The position numbers and the translations under genes were made by a program. The notes under the pieces were generated by a model. The model worked only from the letters and a program-made list of their open reading frames with translations, was not told the origin of the DNA and ran no database searches. Positions 8,095-16,525 of a stretch of DNA of 42,845 bases are shown piece after piece. Positions within the stretch are counted from its first letter, which is position 1. Each line of letters begins with the position of its first letter. Source of the stretch: Acetobacteraceae bacterium (GTDB taxonomy: Bacteria; Pseudomonadota; Alphaproteobacteria; Acetobacterales; Acetobacteraceae); contig JALHQB010000045.1 in assembly GCA_022842185.1 (NCBI GenBank), positions 1-42,845 on the forward strand, read 5' to 3'.

Positions 8095-8160
8095 AGCCGA
8101 TCGCGCCTGACCGGGCTCAGTCAGGCGCGTGAAGATGCTCGCTCACACAAGGGTTTAGAG
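8091..8160. repeat. Dispersed palindromic repeat, copy A (possible terminator of the capsule operon)
   Basis: It begins at the kinase stop codon. A perfect 10-bp inverted repeat (CGCGCCTGAC at 8102-8111, GTCAGGCGCG at 8120-8129) encloses an 8-nt loop. The right arm continues into a 23-nt block (8122-8144) found identically at 39146-39168, with TTAGAGC at the left and TAGAGCG at the right in both places. There is no T-tract after the hairpin, so intrinsic termination would be weak. The family is best described as a REP-like interspersed element. Confidence 0.7.
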
Positions 8161-8550
8161 CGCGGTCGCCGCAGGTGCGGACGCGCCGGAGGCCTGGAGC
8201 ACACGATAAACTAAAAGGTTGGAGTGAGATCGGTGTACGAATGTGGACCGATCGCGCTCAGGAGCGGATCGACGACAGCACGCCGATGCCGATTGCGGCG
8301 CGTTCGAACATGCAGCGCGCAGGTCGGTCTCGGGGCCATCCGGACGGAGGCCGTCGGGCAACGCGGGTTTGATCAACCGACGCAGTGGCCGCCGCACACT
8401 GGTCTTGAAGAACACGGCGGTTTGGTCCCAGAACGGTTGCGAAAGGAATCGGATCATGAGCGGCGGCGCACGGCAAACCTGCGCGAAAGGCCTGCATGCC
8501 GGGATTGAAGCCCATGCAGCGAAGCCGACGGTCCGCGCGAAGGTGATCGC
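8161..8550. other. Spacer upstream of the LysR gene with no supportable gene
   Basis: About 390 nt. Several frames stay open on both strands here for 60-130 codons, but none gives a recognisable product, a good ribosome site or a credible residue composition. The base composition is slightly lower in GC than the coding regions. It may hold the LysR promoter and operator, or the decayed remains of an older gene. No clear promoter hexamers or palindrome stand out. Confidence 0.5.
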
Positions 8551-9504
8551 ATGACGTCGTTGCGCGGGATTGACCTGAACCTGCTGCTGGTCTTCGAGGC
8601 CATGTACGAGACGCGGTCTGTATCGCGCGCCGGGGCGCGGCTGGGGCTGAGCCAGTCGGCGACGAGCCATGCGCTCAGCCGGCTGCGGGAAGCCTGCCGG
8701 GACGAGCTGTTCCTGCGGGCGCCGACCGGCATGACGCCGACGCCGGTCGCCAACCGCATCTTTCCCGATATCCACACGGCCCTCGGGTCGCTGCGGCAAT
8801 CGATCGAGGAAGCCCGCGGCTTCGACCCCGCGACCAGCACGCGCGCCTTCGAAATCGCGATCCCGCACCCGCTCGGGCCTGATTTCGCGCTGCGGATCCG
8901 CGATGCGGCATCGAAGGCGGCCCCGTCGGTGCGATTGCGCTTCGACACCCGGACGCTGGCCGACGATGCGCCGATGCTGATGCGGGAGGGGTTGCTCGAC
9001 CTCGCAATCGACTGGATCGCGGCGGAGGATGACCGCTTCGTCAATCGCCGGCTGTTCGACGACAGCCTGGTGATCGTGGCGCGCCGCGGCCATCCGCGTG
9101 CCCAGCCACGAATGGGCTGGGCGGAGTTGCGGCAGGAGGAATTTGTGCGCTGCCATCGCCGCGCCTTCGAACGCCGGCCCAAGGCGCTGAAGGGCAAGCT
9201 GTGGGAATTGATGGCCGATAGCCGCCTGACCGTCAGCGAATACCTGGAGGTCCCCTTCGTCGTCTCCCGCACCGATTACCTGGGCGTGCTGCCCAAGACG
9301 ATGGCGCGGATCGCCCAGGCGGAATTCCGCATGATCGTCGCGGAGGTTCCGGGACCTGCCATCCGCATCCCGATCTGGTCGGTGTGGCATGAGGGACGGC
9401 GGCGCGATGCGGGCCACACCTGGCTGCGGGCGCTGGTGCATCGGGAAATGCAGGCCGCCGCGGTCGAGGCCGGGCTGCTGACGGAGGCATCGTCGCCGAA
9501 GTGA
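8551..9504 (+). CDS. LysR-family transcriptional regulator
   Basis: 317 residues, the usual LysR length. The N-terminal winged helix-turn-helix begins at LRGIDLNLLLVFEAMYETRS, followed by SVSRAGARLGLSQSATSHALSRLRE split across residues 24-48. The DLNLL opening and the SATSHALSRLR recognition helix place it in the NodD/NahR/LinR-like branch. The C-terminal periplasmic-binding-like effector domain follows (for example FEIAIPHPLGPDFALRIRDA). It is convergent with a binding-protein gene and near an oxygenase gene, so it may control them in response to an aromatic or other small-molecule ligand. That is inference, since the usual divergent arrangement is absent. Confidence 0.92.
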   Translation: MTSLRGIDLNLLLVFEAMYETRSVSRAGARLGLSQSATSHALSRLREACRDELFLRAPTGMTPTPVANRIFPDIHTALGSLRQSIEEARGFDPATSTRAFEIAIPHPLGPDFALRIRDAASKAAPSVRLRFDTRTLADDAPMLMREGLLDLAIDWIAAEDDRFVNRRLFDDSLVIVARRGHPRAQPRMGWAELRQEEFVRCHRRAFERRPKALKGKLWELMADSRLTVSEYLEVPFVVSRTDYLGVLPKTMARIAQAEFRMIVAEVPGPAIRIPIWSVWHEGRRRDAGHTWLRALVHREMQAAAVEAGLLTEASSPK

Positions 9505-9506
9505 AT

Positions 9507-9540
9507 GGCCGGACCGGCGCCCGTTGACGAAGGTCCGGCC
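9507..9540. terminator. Bidirectional hairpin between convergent genes
   Basis: A perfect 9-bp inverted repeat (GGCCGGACC at 9507-9515 and GGTCCGGCC at 9532-9540) sits in the 41-nt gap between the stop codons of the LysR gene and the binding-protein gene. The position fits a shared terminator. No T-tract follows on either side. Confidence 0.5.
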
Positions 9541-9545
9541 GCCCC

Positions 9546-11132
9546 TCAGCGCCGTTCGATGTTCCAGAAGACCGGGAAGGCGAAGGGCAGCCAGCCCTTC
9601 AGGTCGGAACGAAAGGCGGGCGGGCCCTGGAATTGCCCGCCCAGGACCCAGTTCACATTGGCATGGAATCGCGTCTGGAGCTGATCGGCGATGGCGCGCC
9701 GCGTCTCGGGCGTCGCGGCTTCGGACATCCGGGTGAGCAGGGCCGTCGTCTCCTCGTCGCAGGACCAGCCGAAATAATTGGTGCAATTGTAGGATGTGCC
9801 CGGGTTGGACAGCGGGTTCACCAGGTCGATGCCGTTCCAGATGAGCGGCACCACCGACCAGCCGCCCTGGTCGACAGGTCCGCGGTTGAAGCGGCGCTGC
9901 GCGACCGTCGCGTAGTCCGAGGTGCGCAGGTCCACGTTGAAGCCGGCCCGGCGCATCTGGTCGGCGATGACGAGGCCGGTCGGGTTCAGGATGGCGGAGC
10001 TCTCGGCGTGCAGGAACACCACCGGCTCGTTGTTGTAGCCGGCTTCACGCAGCAGGCGGCGCGCGACGTCCGGCCCGGTCTGGCGGAACATCTCGGTGCC
10101 CGCCTGCGTCGTGCCCGGCGCGTCGCACATGTACATCGACCGGCACTCGGTCATGTACATGTCGCGCGGCAGGCCGAGCGAGGCCATCACGTCCTCCTGC
10201 ACGATCGCCACCTGCAGTGCGCGGCGGATGCGCACGTCGTTGAAGGGTGGCTGTGCGTGATTGACGTTGATGATCGACATGATCTGGCCGAGGCCGCTCA
10301 TGCGTGGAATGGTGATGTTGCGGTCGCGGCGCAGCGGTTCGACATAATCGCCCGGGACGATCTCCAGATAGTCGAGCTCGCCCGTGCGCAAGGCGGCCGC
10401 GCGCGTCGACTGGTCGCTGACGGATCGCAGTTCCACGCGGTCCATGTGCACGACCTTGCCGCCGGCCAAGCCGCTGGCCGGCTCGCTGCGCGGGCGGTAG
10501 CGGGGATTGCGGTCGAAGACCGCGAGGTCGCCCGGTCGCCATTCGCTGCGGCGAAACAGGAAGGGGCCGGAACCGATCACCTCCGGCACGGCGGCACTGG
10601 CCGGCAGCGCGGCGAGGCGCGCGGGCATGATGACCGGGATCTGGTGGCCGGGCTTGCCCAGCGCCTCGATGACAGAACCGAAGGGACGGTTGAGCTTCAG
10701 CTCGAAGCGGCGTGCGTCGATGATGCTGAAGCCTTCCGCGGCCTCCATCATCAGCCGCCCGAGCGCCTCACGCTGGGACCAGCGCCGGATGGAGGCGACG
10801 GCATCCTCCGAGGTGACCGGAGTGCCGTCGCTGAACTCCAGACCCTCGCGCAGGGTGAAAGTCCAGGTCAGCCGGTCGTCGCTGACCTGCCAACCTTCCA
10901 GCATCTGCGGGTGGTAATTGCCCTCGGCATCGATGCCGACAAGCGTGTCGTACACCATGTAGGCGAAGACGCGCGTCGCATTGATGGTGGTGATGATCGG
11001 GTCGAGCACCTGCAGCTCGGTGTTGAGCGACACCCGCAGCACGCGGCCCTGGGCTAACGCCCCGCCGCCGGGCGCGGTGGCGAGAAGCATCGGGGCGAGA
11101 GCCAGCAGGCGGGCAAAGCGGCGCAAACTCAT
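9546..11132 (-). CDS. ABC transporter substrate-binding protein, family 5 (oligopeptide/nickel/dipeptide type)
   Basis: 528 residues with a cleavable signal peptide (LLALAPMLLATAPGGGALAQ). The mature protein starts with the family 5 pattern LRVSLNTELQVLDPIITT, and then has DDRLTWTFTLREGLEFSDGT and EDAVASIRRW, the hallmark of the SBP_bac_5 fold. It binds a peptide, opine, glycoside or similar solute in the periplasm for an ABC importer. No permease or ATPase gene lies next to it, so it is an orphan relying on distant partners or acting as a sensor. Several cysteines occur near the C-terminal half (TECRSMYMCD, YNCTNYFGWSCDE) and could form disulfides. It lies downstream of the oxygenase gene on the same strand (102-nt gap). 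Confidence 0.92.
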   Translation of the reverse strand: MSLRRFARLLALAPMLLATAPGGGALAQGRVLRVSLNTELQVLDPIITTINATRVFAYMVYDTLVGIDAEGNYHPQMLEGWQVSDDRLTWTFTLREGLEFSDGTPVTSEDAVASIRRWSQREALGRLMMEAAEGFSIIDARRFELKLNRPFGSVIEALGKPGHQIPVIMPARLAALPASAAVPEVIGSGPFLFRRSEWRPGDLAVFDRNPRYRPRSEPASGLAGGKVVHMDRVELRSVSDQSTRAAALRTGELDYLEIVPGDYVEPLRRDRNITIPRMSGLGQIMSIINVNHAQPPFNDVRIRRALQVAIVQEDVMASLGLPRDMYMTECRSMYMCDAPGTTQAGTEMFRQTGPDVARRLLREAGYNNEPVVFLHAESSAILNPTGLVIADQMRRAGFNVDLRTSDYATVAQRRFNRGPVDQGGWSVVPLIWNGIDLVNPLSNPGTSYNCTNYFGWSCDEETTALLTRMSEAATPETRRAIADQLQTRFHANVNWVLGGQFQGPPAFRSDLKGWLPFAFPVFWNIERR

Positions 11133-11234
11133 CAGGCGAACTCCAAGTCGGTCGCGAATGAGCCGTGTGGTGCGCTGGTTGTTCTTGGGCGGGACTTGTG
11201 CCCCGCCGGCGGTCGGGTGTCGCGACGCTGCGGT

Positions 11235-12224
11235 CTATTCCGCCGCGGCGGCGGGCTGCTCTGGCGCCTCGCCCTTTTCCTTGCGGACATGGTCGTAGTT
11301 CCGGCCGCGGAACCAGGCCATGTATTCCTCGGTTGTCATGGCCGGGTAGCGCGGCGCCTCACCCGCGACCTCGCAGCCCGGCAGGCAGTCGATCAGCGTG
11401 TCGGGATTGGGATGGAAGAAGAACGGGATCGCGTAGCGCGCGGTCGGCGCGGTGTTGAAGGCGCGGTGCGGGGTCGAGAGGAATCGCCCGTTGGTCCAGC
11501 GATGCAGCACGTCGCCGGTATTCACCACGAAGCTGTTCTCGATCACCTCGGCGTCGATCCAGTTGCCGTCGCGCGTCTTGACCTGGAGGCCCGGCACTTT
11601 GTTTTGCGCGAGCAGCGTGATGAAGCTCGAATCCGAATGCGGCGCGATGCCGTATTGGTCGGAGCCGTAGGCGACCGGCGGATAATGCGTCAGCCGCAGC
11701 CCCGTGAGCGGCTTGTCGCATTTGTCGGCGAAGAAGTCGGACGGCAGGTCGAGCGCGAGCGCGTAGAGCGGCATCAGCTTCTGCGCGAGGTCGTCCATCG
11801 CGTCGTAGTATTTCAGTGCCACCTCGCGGAAGCCCGGCAGGTCGGCGGGCCAGCGGCCATCATTGTCGCCCGGCTCGCCGACAACGCGCTTGATGAAGAA
11901 CGCCTCGTTCTCGTTCGGCTTGTTGTTGGTGGACAGCGTCGAGGTGCGGGTGGTGCTGCCCCGGATCGGCAGGTAGCCCTGCATCTGCAGGTTCACCTTT
12001 ACGGCGAGCTTGTCGTCGGTCGGCAGGGCATGGAAGCGCGCGGCCTGTTCGAAGGTGGCGGCGGTGAGCTCGGCCGGCACGCCATGGCCGATGATGGTCA
12101 TGAAGCCGATCGTCTCGTTGATCTCGCGCAGCTCGGCGGCGAGCCGTTCGGCCGCCCCCGCTTCGCCGGCCATATAGGGTGCGAGGTCCAGAACCGGCAG
12201 GTTGGTCGCCACGGTCGTGCTCAT
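11235..12224 (-). CDS. Isopenicillin-N-synthase-like 2-oxoglutarate/Fe(II) dioxygenase
   Basis: 329 residues. The frame is open further upstream, but the ATG at 12224 is preceded by a strong GAGGAGGG ribosome site at good spacing. Fe(II) ligands are visible: His196 and Asp198 in APHSDSSFITLL, and His253 in STPHRAF. The N-terminal non-haem dioxygenase block is NLPVLDLAPYMAG with ETIGFMTIIGHGVP. The RxS motif that holds the co-substrate carboxylate reads Arg263-Tyr-Ala, so its serine is replaced. Such enzymes hydroxylate, desaturate or cyclise small molecules; the substrate here is unknown. The downstream binding protein and convergent LysR suggest a catabolic or uptake cluster. Confidence 0.88.
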   Translation of the reverse strand: MSTTVATNLPVLDLAPYMAGEAGAAERLAAELREINETIGFMTIIGHGVPAELTAATFEQAARFHALPTDDKLAVKVNLQMQGYLPIRGSTTRTSTLSTNNKPNENEAFFIKRVVGEPGDNDGRWPADLPGFREVALKYYDAMDDLAQKLMPLYALALDLPSDFFADKCDKPLTGLRLTHYPPVAYGSDQYGIAPHSDSSFITLLAQNKVPGLQVKTRDGNWIDAEVIENSFVVNTGDVLHRWTNGRFLSTPHRAFNTAPTARYAIPFFFHPNPDTLIDCLPGCEVAGEAPRYPAMTTEEYMAWFRGRNYDHVRKEKGEAPEQPAAAAE

Positions 12225-12378
12225 CGTTCCCTCCTCGTGCTGCGGCAGGGCGATGCTAGGCCCGTCCCGGCCGGCCCGCGAAGGCGTCAGCTGCTCACAT
12301 TCCGCGGATATTTCGCCCGGTGGGGCCGACTTTGCCCAAGCAGCCGGCATCCTGCCCCATTCCGGTCGATGGCCGACG

Positions 12379-13983
12379 TCACGCCGGCGCGAGCCCGTGC
12401 TGCTCGCGCACCGGCAGGAAGCGGATCATCGGGAATTCCTCCTCCGCCCGCTTGCGCCGCCAGTCCGATGTGAAGAAGGCGACCTGCTCCGCATCATGGT
12501 CCTCGGCCATGTCCATGCGGTTCAGGCTGGCGAAGCGGGCGATGGCATCGCGGTCCTCGCTCGCCATCCAGCGCATCTGGTTCCATGGCGCGGCCTCGAA
12601 GGACGCCGGCACGGAATATTCGACGCGCAGCCGCGACTGCAGCACATCCAACTGCAGCAGACCGACGACGCCCACGATCGGCTGCGATCCGTCGAGCGGG
12701 CGGAACAGCTGCACCACCCCTTCATCAGCCAATTCGTCCAGCGCCTTGCGCAGCTTCTTGGCCAGCATCGGGTCATCCAGCCGCACGCGACGGATGTGTT
12801 CAGGCGCGAAGGACGGCACGCCCTGGAAGTTGATCGCCTCGTTTTCCGTCAGCGTGTCGCCGATGCGGATGCCGCCATGCGTCGCGATGCCGACCACGTC
12901 GCCAGGCCAGGCTTCCTCCGCCACCTGCCGGTCCTTGGCGAAGAAGAACAGCGGGGCGTTGACCGGCACCAACTTGCCCGTGCGGACCTGGCGCAGGCGC
13001 ATGCCTTTCTCGAGCCGGCCGGAGCAGATGCGCAAGAAAGCGACGCGGTCGCGATGCTGGGGGTCCATATTCGCCTGGATCTTGAAGACGAAGCCGGACA
13101 GCTTCGGCTCCTCCGGATGGACCATGCGGCCATCGGCCGGGCGCGGGCGCGGCGGCGGGGCGAAGCGGGCGAGGCCTTCCAGCAGATGCGCCACGCCGAA
13201 ATCGCGCAGCGCCGAGCCGAAGAACACCGGCGTCAGCGACCCTTCGAGGAATTTCTCGATATTGAACTCCGCGCAGGCCCCGGCGGCTAGTGCCGCCTGT
13301 TCGCGCAGCGTCGCCACCCGATCGCCTGGCACGCGCGCATCGATCACCGGATCATCGAGGCCGGTCAGCGGGATGACCTCGTCGGAATCCACCATCCTCA
13401 GCGACGGGTGCAGGATGTCATAGACGCCGCGCAGATCGGCCCCCTGCCCCACCGGCCAGGCGACCGGCGCGGCTTCCAGGGCCAGCGTCTTCTCGATCTC
13501 ATCGAGCAGGTCGAAGGGGTCGCGGCCCTCGCGGTCCATCTTGTTGACGAAGGTGATGATCGGGATGTCGCGTAGGCGGCAGACCTCGAACAGCTTTCGG
13601 GTTTGGCTCTCGATGCCCTTGGCGGCGTCGAGCACCATCACCGCGGCATCCACGGCGGTCAGCGTGCGATAGGTGTCTTCCGAGAAATCCTCGTGGCCCG
13701 GCGTGTCGAGCAGGTTGAAGACAGTGCCGTCCTTCTCGAAGGTCATCACCGAGGTGGCGACCGAGATGCCGCGTTCCTGTTCGATCTTCATCCAGTCCGA
13801 CCGGGTGCGGCGGGCATTGCCCTTGGCGCGCACCTGCCCGGCGAGCTGGATGGCGCCGCCCTTGAGCAGCAGCTTTTCCGTGAGCGTCGTCTTGCCGGCG
13901 TCGGGGTGGGCGATGATGGCGAAGGATCGGCGCCGCGCGGCCTCGGCGGCCACGCGGGTATCCGCGGAAGGGGGCATGTCCAT
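12379..13983 (-). CDS. prfC: Peptide chain release factor 3 (RF3 GTPase)
   Basis: 534 residues, normal for RF3. It recycles RF1/RF2 from the ribosome after termination. The G1 P-loop is AHPDAGKTTLTEKLLL, the switch region follows QERGISVATSVM, G3 is DTPGHEDFSEDTYR and G4 is NKMDREGRDP. The insertion GGAIQLAGQVRAKGNARRTR and the SDWMKIEQERG block distinguish RF3 from EF-G. Domain 2/3 features (GDVVGIATHGGIRIGDTL) are intact. The start could be the first or third codon (Met-Asp-Met). It stands alone, with a repeat-rich spacer upstream. Confidence 0.96.
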   Translation of the reverse strand: MDMPPSADTRVAAEAARRRSFAIIAHPDAGKTTLTEKLLLKGGAIQLAGQVRAKGNARRTRSDWMKIEQERGISVATSVMTFEKDGTVFNLLDTPGHEDFSEDTYRTLTAVDAAVMVLDAAKGIESQTRKLFEVCRLRDIPIITFVNKMDREGRDPFDLLDEIEKTLALEAAPVAWPVGQGADLRGVYDILHPSLRMVDSDEVIPLTGLDDPVIDARVPGDRVATLREQAALAAGACAEFNIEKFLEGSLTPVFFGSALRDFGVAHLLEGLARFAPPPRPRPADGRMVHPEEPKLSGFVFKIQANMDPQHRDRVAFLRICSGRLEKGMRLRQVRTGKLVPVNAPLFFFAKDRQVAEEAWPGDVVGIATHGGIRIGDTLTENEAINFQGVPSFAPEHIRRVRLDDPMLAKKLRKALDELADEGVVQLFRPLDGSQPIVGVVGLLQLDVLQSRLRVEYSVPASFEAAPWNQMRWMASEDRDAIARFASLNRMDMAEDHDAEQVAFFTSDWRRKRAEEEFPMIRFLPVREQHGLAPA

Positions 13984-13995
13984 GGTGGGCGGAAC

Positions 13996-14030
13996 CTAGA
14001 GCAAATCCGGTCCGGGCGAAATCACCCAGG
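13996..14030. repeat. Dispersed repeat sharing a 15-nt block with 28439-28453
   Basis: Just upstream of prfC, CTAGAGCAAATCCGG (13996-14010) occurs again, inverted, at 28439-28453. The next 16 or so bases are also related in both places (an AAATCACCC-like versus GAATCATCC-like end). This suggests a short interspersed element of about 35 nt rather than chance. Confidence 0.55.
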
Positions 14031-14117
14031 CGCTGGCGCTGCCGCGTATCGGGGACGGCAGGGAGCAGGTTGGAGGGGCGCTGCCCCGTGCGCGCGAGTC
14101 TGTGGCAATGGCGTTCC

Positions 14118-14176
14118 TTGGAGAGGGGCGTCGCCCCTCTCCAAACCTCACCCCACCAAAGGCTTAAGGCCTTTGG
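14118..14176. repeat. Paired palindromes in the prfC / binding-protein spacer
   Basis: TTGGAGAGGGGCG (14118-14130) and its exact complement CGCCCCTCTCCAA (14132-14144) form a 13-bp palindrome around one base. It is followed by CCAAAGGC (14156-14163) and GCCTTTGG (14169-14176) around TTAAG. They lie in a 408-nt gene-free spacer (13984-14391). They could terminate transcription, but their arrangement resembles repetitive extragenic palindromes. Confidence 0.65.
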
Positions 14177-14288
14177 AAACCTTCATTTTGGTGCTGACCG
14201 CCCGTGGTCCGTGCCAAGATGGAAGACCCGGTATTGGCAGTGGACAGGCAAGGACCGCCCTGCGTGCCAAACGCCAAGGTCCCGCGGT

Positions 14289-14343
14289 CCAGGGACCCGT
14301 TGGTCCCTGGCGGGGTGGATTGGAGGGGCGGCGCCCCTCCAAT
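14289..14343. repeat. Second palindrome pair, including a variant of the 14118 palindrome
   Basis: CCAGGGACC (14289-14297) pairs with GGTCCCTGG (14302-14310). Directly after it, ATTGGAGGGGCG (14319-14330) pairs with CGCCCCTCCAAT (14332-14343). The second palindrome is nearly the same sequence as the one at 14118-14144 without the GA insertion. A partial third copy (TTGGAGGGGCGCTGCCCC) is visible near 14070. It sits 48 nt past the stop of the minus-strand binding-protein gene and could end its transcript. Confidence 0.65.
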
Positions 14344-14391
14344 CTGCACGCCCATTGGGCGCTGCTCTTCCAGTTGCTGCCCGCCGGGGCC

Positions 14392-15987
14392 TCACCCCGG
14401 CCGCACATCCTGCGCCAGGGTCATCTCATCCGCCCGAGGCGTGTGCACCAGCCCCTGCCGCATCGCCCAGATATTCTTCTGGATGTGCAGCGGAATCCAC
14501 GCAACCTCGCGCACCGCGATGCGCGTGGCCTCCTGGAACAACGCTTCACGCGCCGCGTCATCCGCCGTGGTCAGCGCACGGGCGACGGCCTGGTCGTATG
14601 CGGCGTTCGACCAGCCGGACCGGTTCACCGTGCCCCAGCCGCGCGCGACGTCGCGTGTCCCGAGCAGCCCCCGTAGGCCGGCGGATGGCTCTCCCGACGA
14701 ATTCGCCCAGCCACCGAAGGATATCGACGTGTCGGACCGCGCATTGCGCTGCGAATACGCCGCATAGGGCATGGTATCGACATTCACCTTGATGCCGATG
14801 CGCGCCCACATCTGGCCGATCGACTGGCAGATCTGCGCGTCGTTGACGTAGCGGTCGTTGGGGCCGGTCAACGCGACGGTGAAGCCCTGCGGGTACCCGG
14901 CCTCGGCCAGAAGGCGACGGGCGCGGTCGGGGTCGAAGGTCGGCGGCGCGATGTCGGGCGCGTGGCCGTAGATGCCGGGCGGCATGAACTGGCCGGTCGG
15001 CAGCGCCGCACCCGACATGATGCGATCGGCGATGGCCGCGCGATTGATCGACATGGTTAACGCCTGGCGCACACGCAGGTCGCGCAGCGGGTTGGTCGTC
15101 AGCGCCTCCCCGTTCGGACCGGAGATGTAAGGGCTGCGCTCGCGGAAGTCGGTGCGCAGATAGACCGAGCGCAGGCTCACTGTCTCGGACATCGGGAAGC
15201 GCGCTTCCTGCCGCAACCGCGTCAGGTCGTTGGTCGGCACGGCATCGATGAAGGCGACATCGCCGGCCCGCAGCGCCGCGACGCGAGACCCATCATTGCC
15301 GATGAAGCGGTAGTTCACGCGCGACCAGGCCGGCTTCGTGCCCCAATAGGTCGGGTTGCGTTCCATCTCCGCGCGATCGCCGTGGCGATACGCGCGCAGT
15401 CGGAACGGCCCGGTGCCGATCACCGCGCGCCCGCTGTTGAAATCGCCGGTCTGGCTCTCGTCGCCGATGCCGTGCCACAGGATGACGATCTGCGACAGAT
15501 CCGCCGGGAGCAGAGGATACACGCCCTCCGTCCGGAAGCGGATGGTGTGGTCGTCCACCACCTCGGTTCCCTTGATGGCGCGCGTGAAGACGCCGAAGGA
15601 ACCGGGGCTGTTCACCACCTTCGGCACGCGATCGAGCGTGTAGGTCACGTCGCGCGCTGTGAAGGGCGCACCATTGTGGAAGGTGACCCCGCGACGCAGC
15701 CGGAATTCCCAGGTGTTGTCGTTGACCAGCGACCACGATTCCGCGAGGCCCGGCGCCAGCCGCGCCTGCGCGTCACGATCCACCAGCGGATCGAAGAAGT
15801 GCTGCGCCAGCGCGTTGTTCGGCGTGAGCGTATGGTATTGCGGGTCGAGCGATGTGGGAATGGCGCCGACCGCCATGTCCAGCGTCGCATCCTCGGCCGC
15901 ATGGGCCTGCCGCGCGGCGGCGGAAGCCATGGCTGCTGCAAGCAGCATCGTGCGCCTCGTCACGTCCCGCATGTCACGTCGCCCCAT
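14392..15987 (-). CDS. ABC transporter substrate-binding protein, family 5, with twin-arginine-like signal
   Basis: About 531 residues from the ATG at 15987; the in-frame ATG at 15972 is an alternative. Starts further upstream would run into the merR gene. The N-terminus has TRRTMLLAAAMASAAARQAHA, a likely Tat-type signal, given here as two parts: TRRTMLL, then an Ala-rich core ending AHA. The mature chain shows family 5 features: GAIPTSLDPQYHTLTPNNAL, WEFRLRRGVTFHNGAPFTA, and DPDRARRLLAEAGYPQGF. The last block is typical of peptide/glutathione-type binding proteins. No transporter genes are adjacent, so it is another orphan. It is downstream of merR on the same strand (88-nt gap) and could be read through from it. 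Confidence 0.9.
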   Translation of the reverse strand: MGRRDMRDVTRRTMLLAAAMASAAARQAHAAEDATLDMAVGAIPTSLDPQYHTLTPNNALAQHFFDPLVDRDAQARLAPGLAESWSLVNDNTWEFRLRRGVTFHNGAPFTARDVTYTLDRVPKVVNSPGSFGVFTRAIKGTEVVDDHTIRFRTEGVYPLLPADLSQIVILWHGIGDESQTGDFNSGRAVIGTGPFRLRAYRHGDRAEMERNPTYWGTKPAWSRVNYRFIGNDGSRVAALRAGDVAFIDAVPTNDLTRLRQEARFPMSETVSLRSVYLRTDFRERSPYISGPNGEALTTNPLRDLRVRQALTMSINRAAIADRIMSGAALPTGQFMPPGIYGHAPDIAPPTFDPDRARRLLAEAGYPQGFTVALTGPNDRYVNDAQICQSIGQMWARIGIKVNVDTMPYAAYSQRNARSDTSISFGGWANSSGEPSAGLRGLLGTRDVARGWGTVNRSGWSNAAYDQAVARALTTADDAAREALFQEATRIAVREVAWIPLHIQKNIWAMRQGLVHTPRADEMTLAQDVRPG

Positions 15988-16075
15988 CCGCTGTTCATCA
16001 GGAACTCCACCAACGGTGGTCGGCGGCGTCAAGCGCGCGGCTGCTCCCCGATAGACGTCGCGGACCGGCGTGACG

Positions 16076-16525
16076 TCACGCGCGCGGCATCGCTCCGTGC
16101 TCCGGATCGCCGCAATGGCCATGCCCGAAATCGGCCAGCGTCTCGATCACCCGGCACTCGCCAACGACGCCGCCGGCGCAACTCGTCGCCATGCGTTCCA
16201 ATTCGGCGCGCAGCGCGGACAGTCGCCGAAGCCGATCGTCGATGTCGCGAATCTGCGCGGTGGCGAGGTCATGCGCCTGGCTGCAATCCGCCTCCGGATG
16301 GCTCGCCAGGTCGAGCAGCGCACGGATGGCCGCACTCTGGAAACCCAGTTCGCGCGCGTGGCGAATGAAGCCGAGCCGCCGCAGATGCGCCGGGCCATAG
16401 GCGCGATGCCCGCCCTCGGTGCGCGCGGCGGGTGGCAGCCAGCCTTCCTGCTCGTACCAGCGGATGGTGGTGGGCTTAACGCCGGTGGCTCGGGCCAGGT
16501 CGCCGATCGACAGCATTGCCGTCAT
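16076..16525 (-). CDS. MerR-family heavy-metal regulator, ZntR/CadR/PbrR-like
   Basis: 149 residues. The N-terminal MerR DNA-binding part is MLSIGDLARATGVKPTTIRW with YEQEGWLPP and RAYGPAHLRRLGFIRHAREL. Cysteines sit at 81 (ADCSQAHDLA), 116, 124 and 138. A cysteine at the position of ZntR Cys79, plus two in the C-terminal loop, is the pattern of divalent (Zn/Cd/Pb) sensors rather than of Cu(I) sensors such as CueR. The start codon overlaps the stop of mntR (ATGA), so the two are translated from one message. The target is very likely the divergent P1B ATPase, whose promoter carries a MerR-type operator. C-terminal His/Cys residues (DFGHGHCGDPEHG) may add metal ligands. Confidence 0.88.
   Translation of the reverse strand: MTAMLSIGDLARATGVKPTTIRWYEQEGWLPPAARTEGGHRAYGPAHLRRLGFIRHARELGFQSAAIRALLDLASHPEADCSQAHDLATAQIRDIDDRLRRLSALRAELERMATSCAGGVVGECRVIETLADFGHGHCGDPEHGAMPRA

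Noticed and set aside
8155..9786. 543-codon minus-strand frame opposite the LysR gene
   Set aside because: Composition is that of a shadow, and it overlaps a clear LysR gene and the end of another gene.
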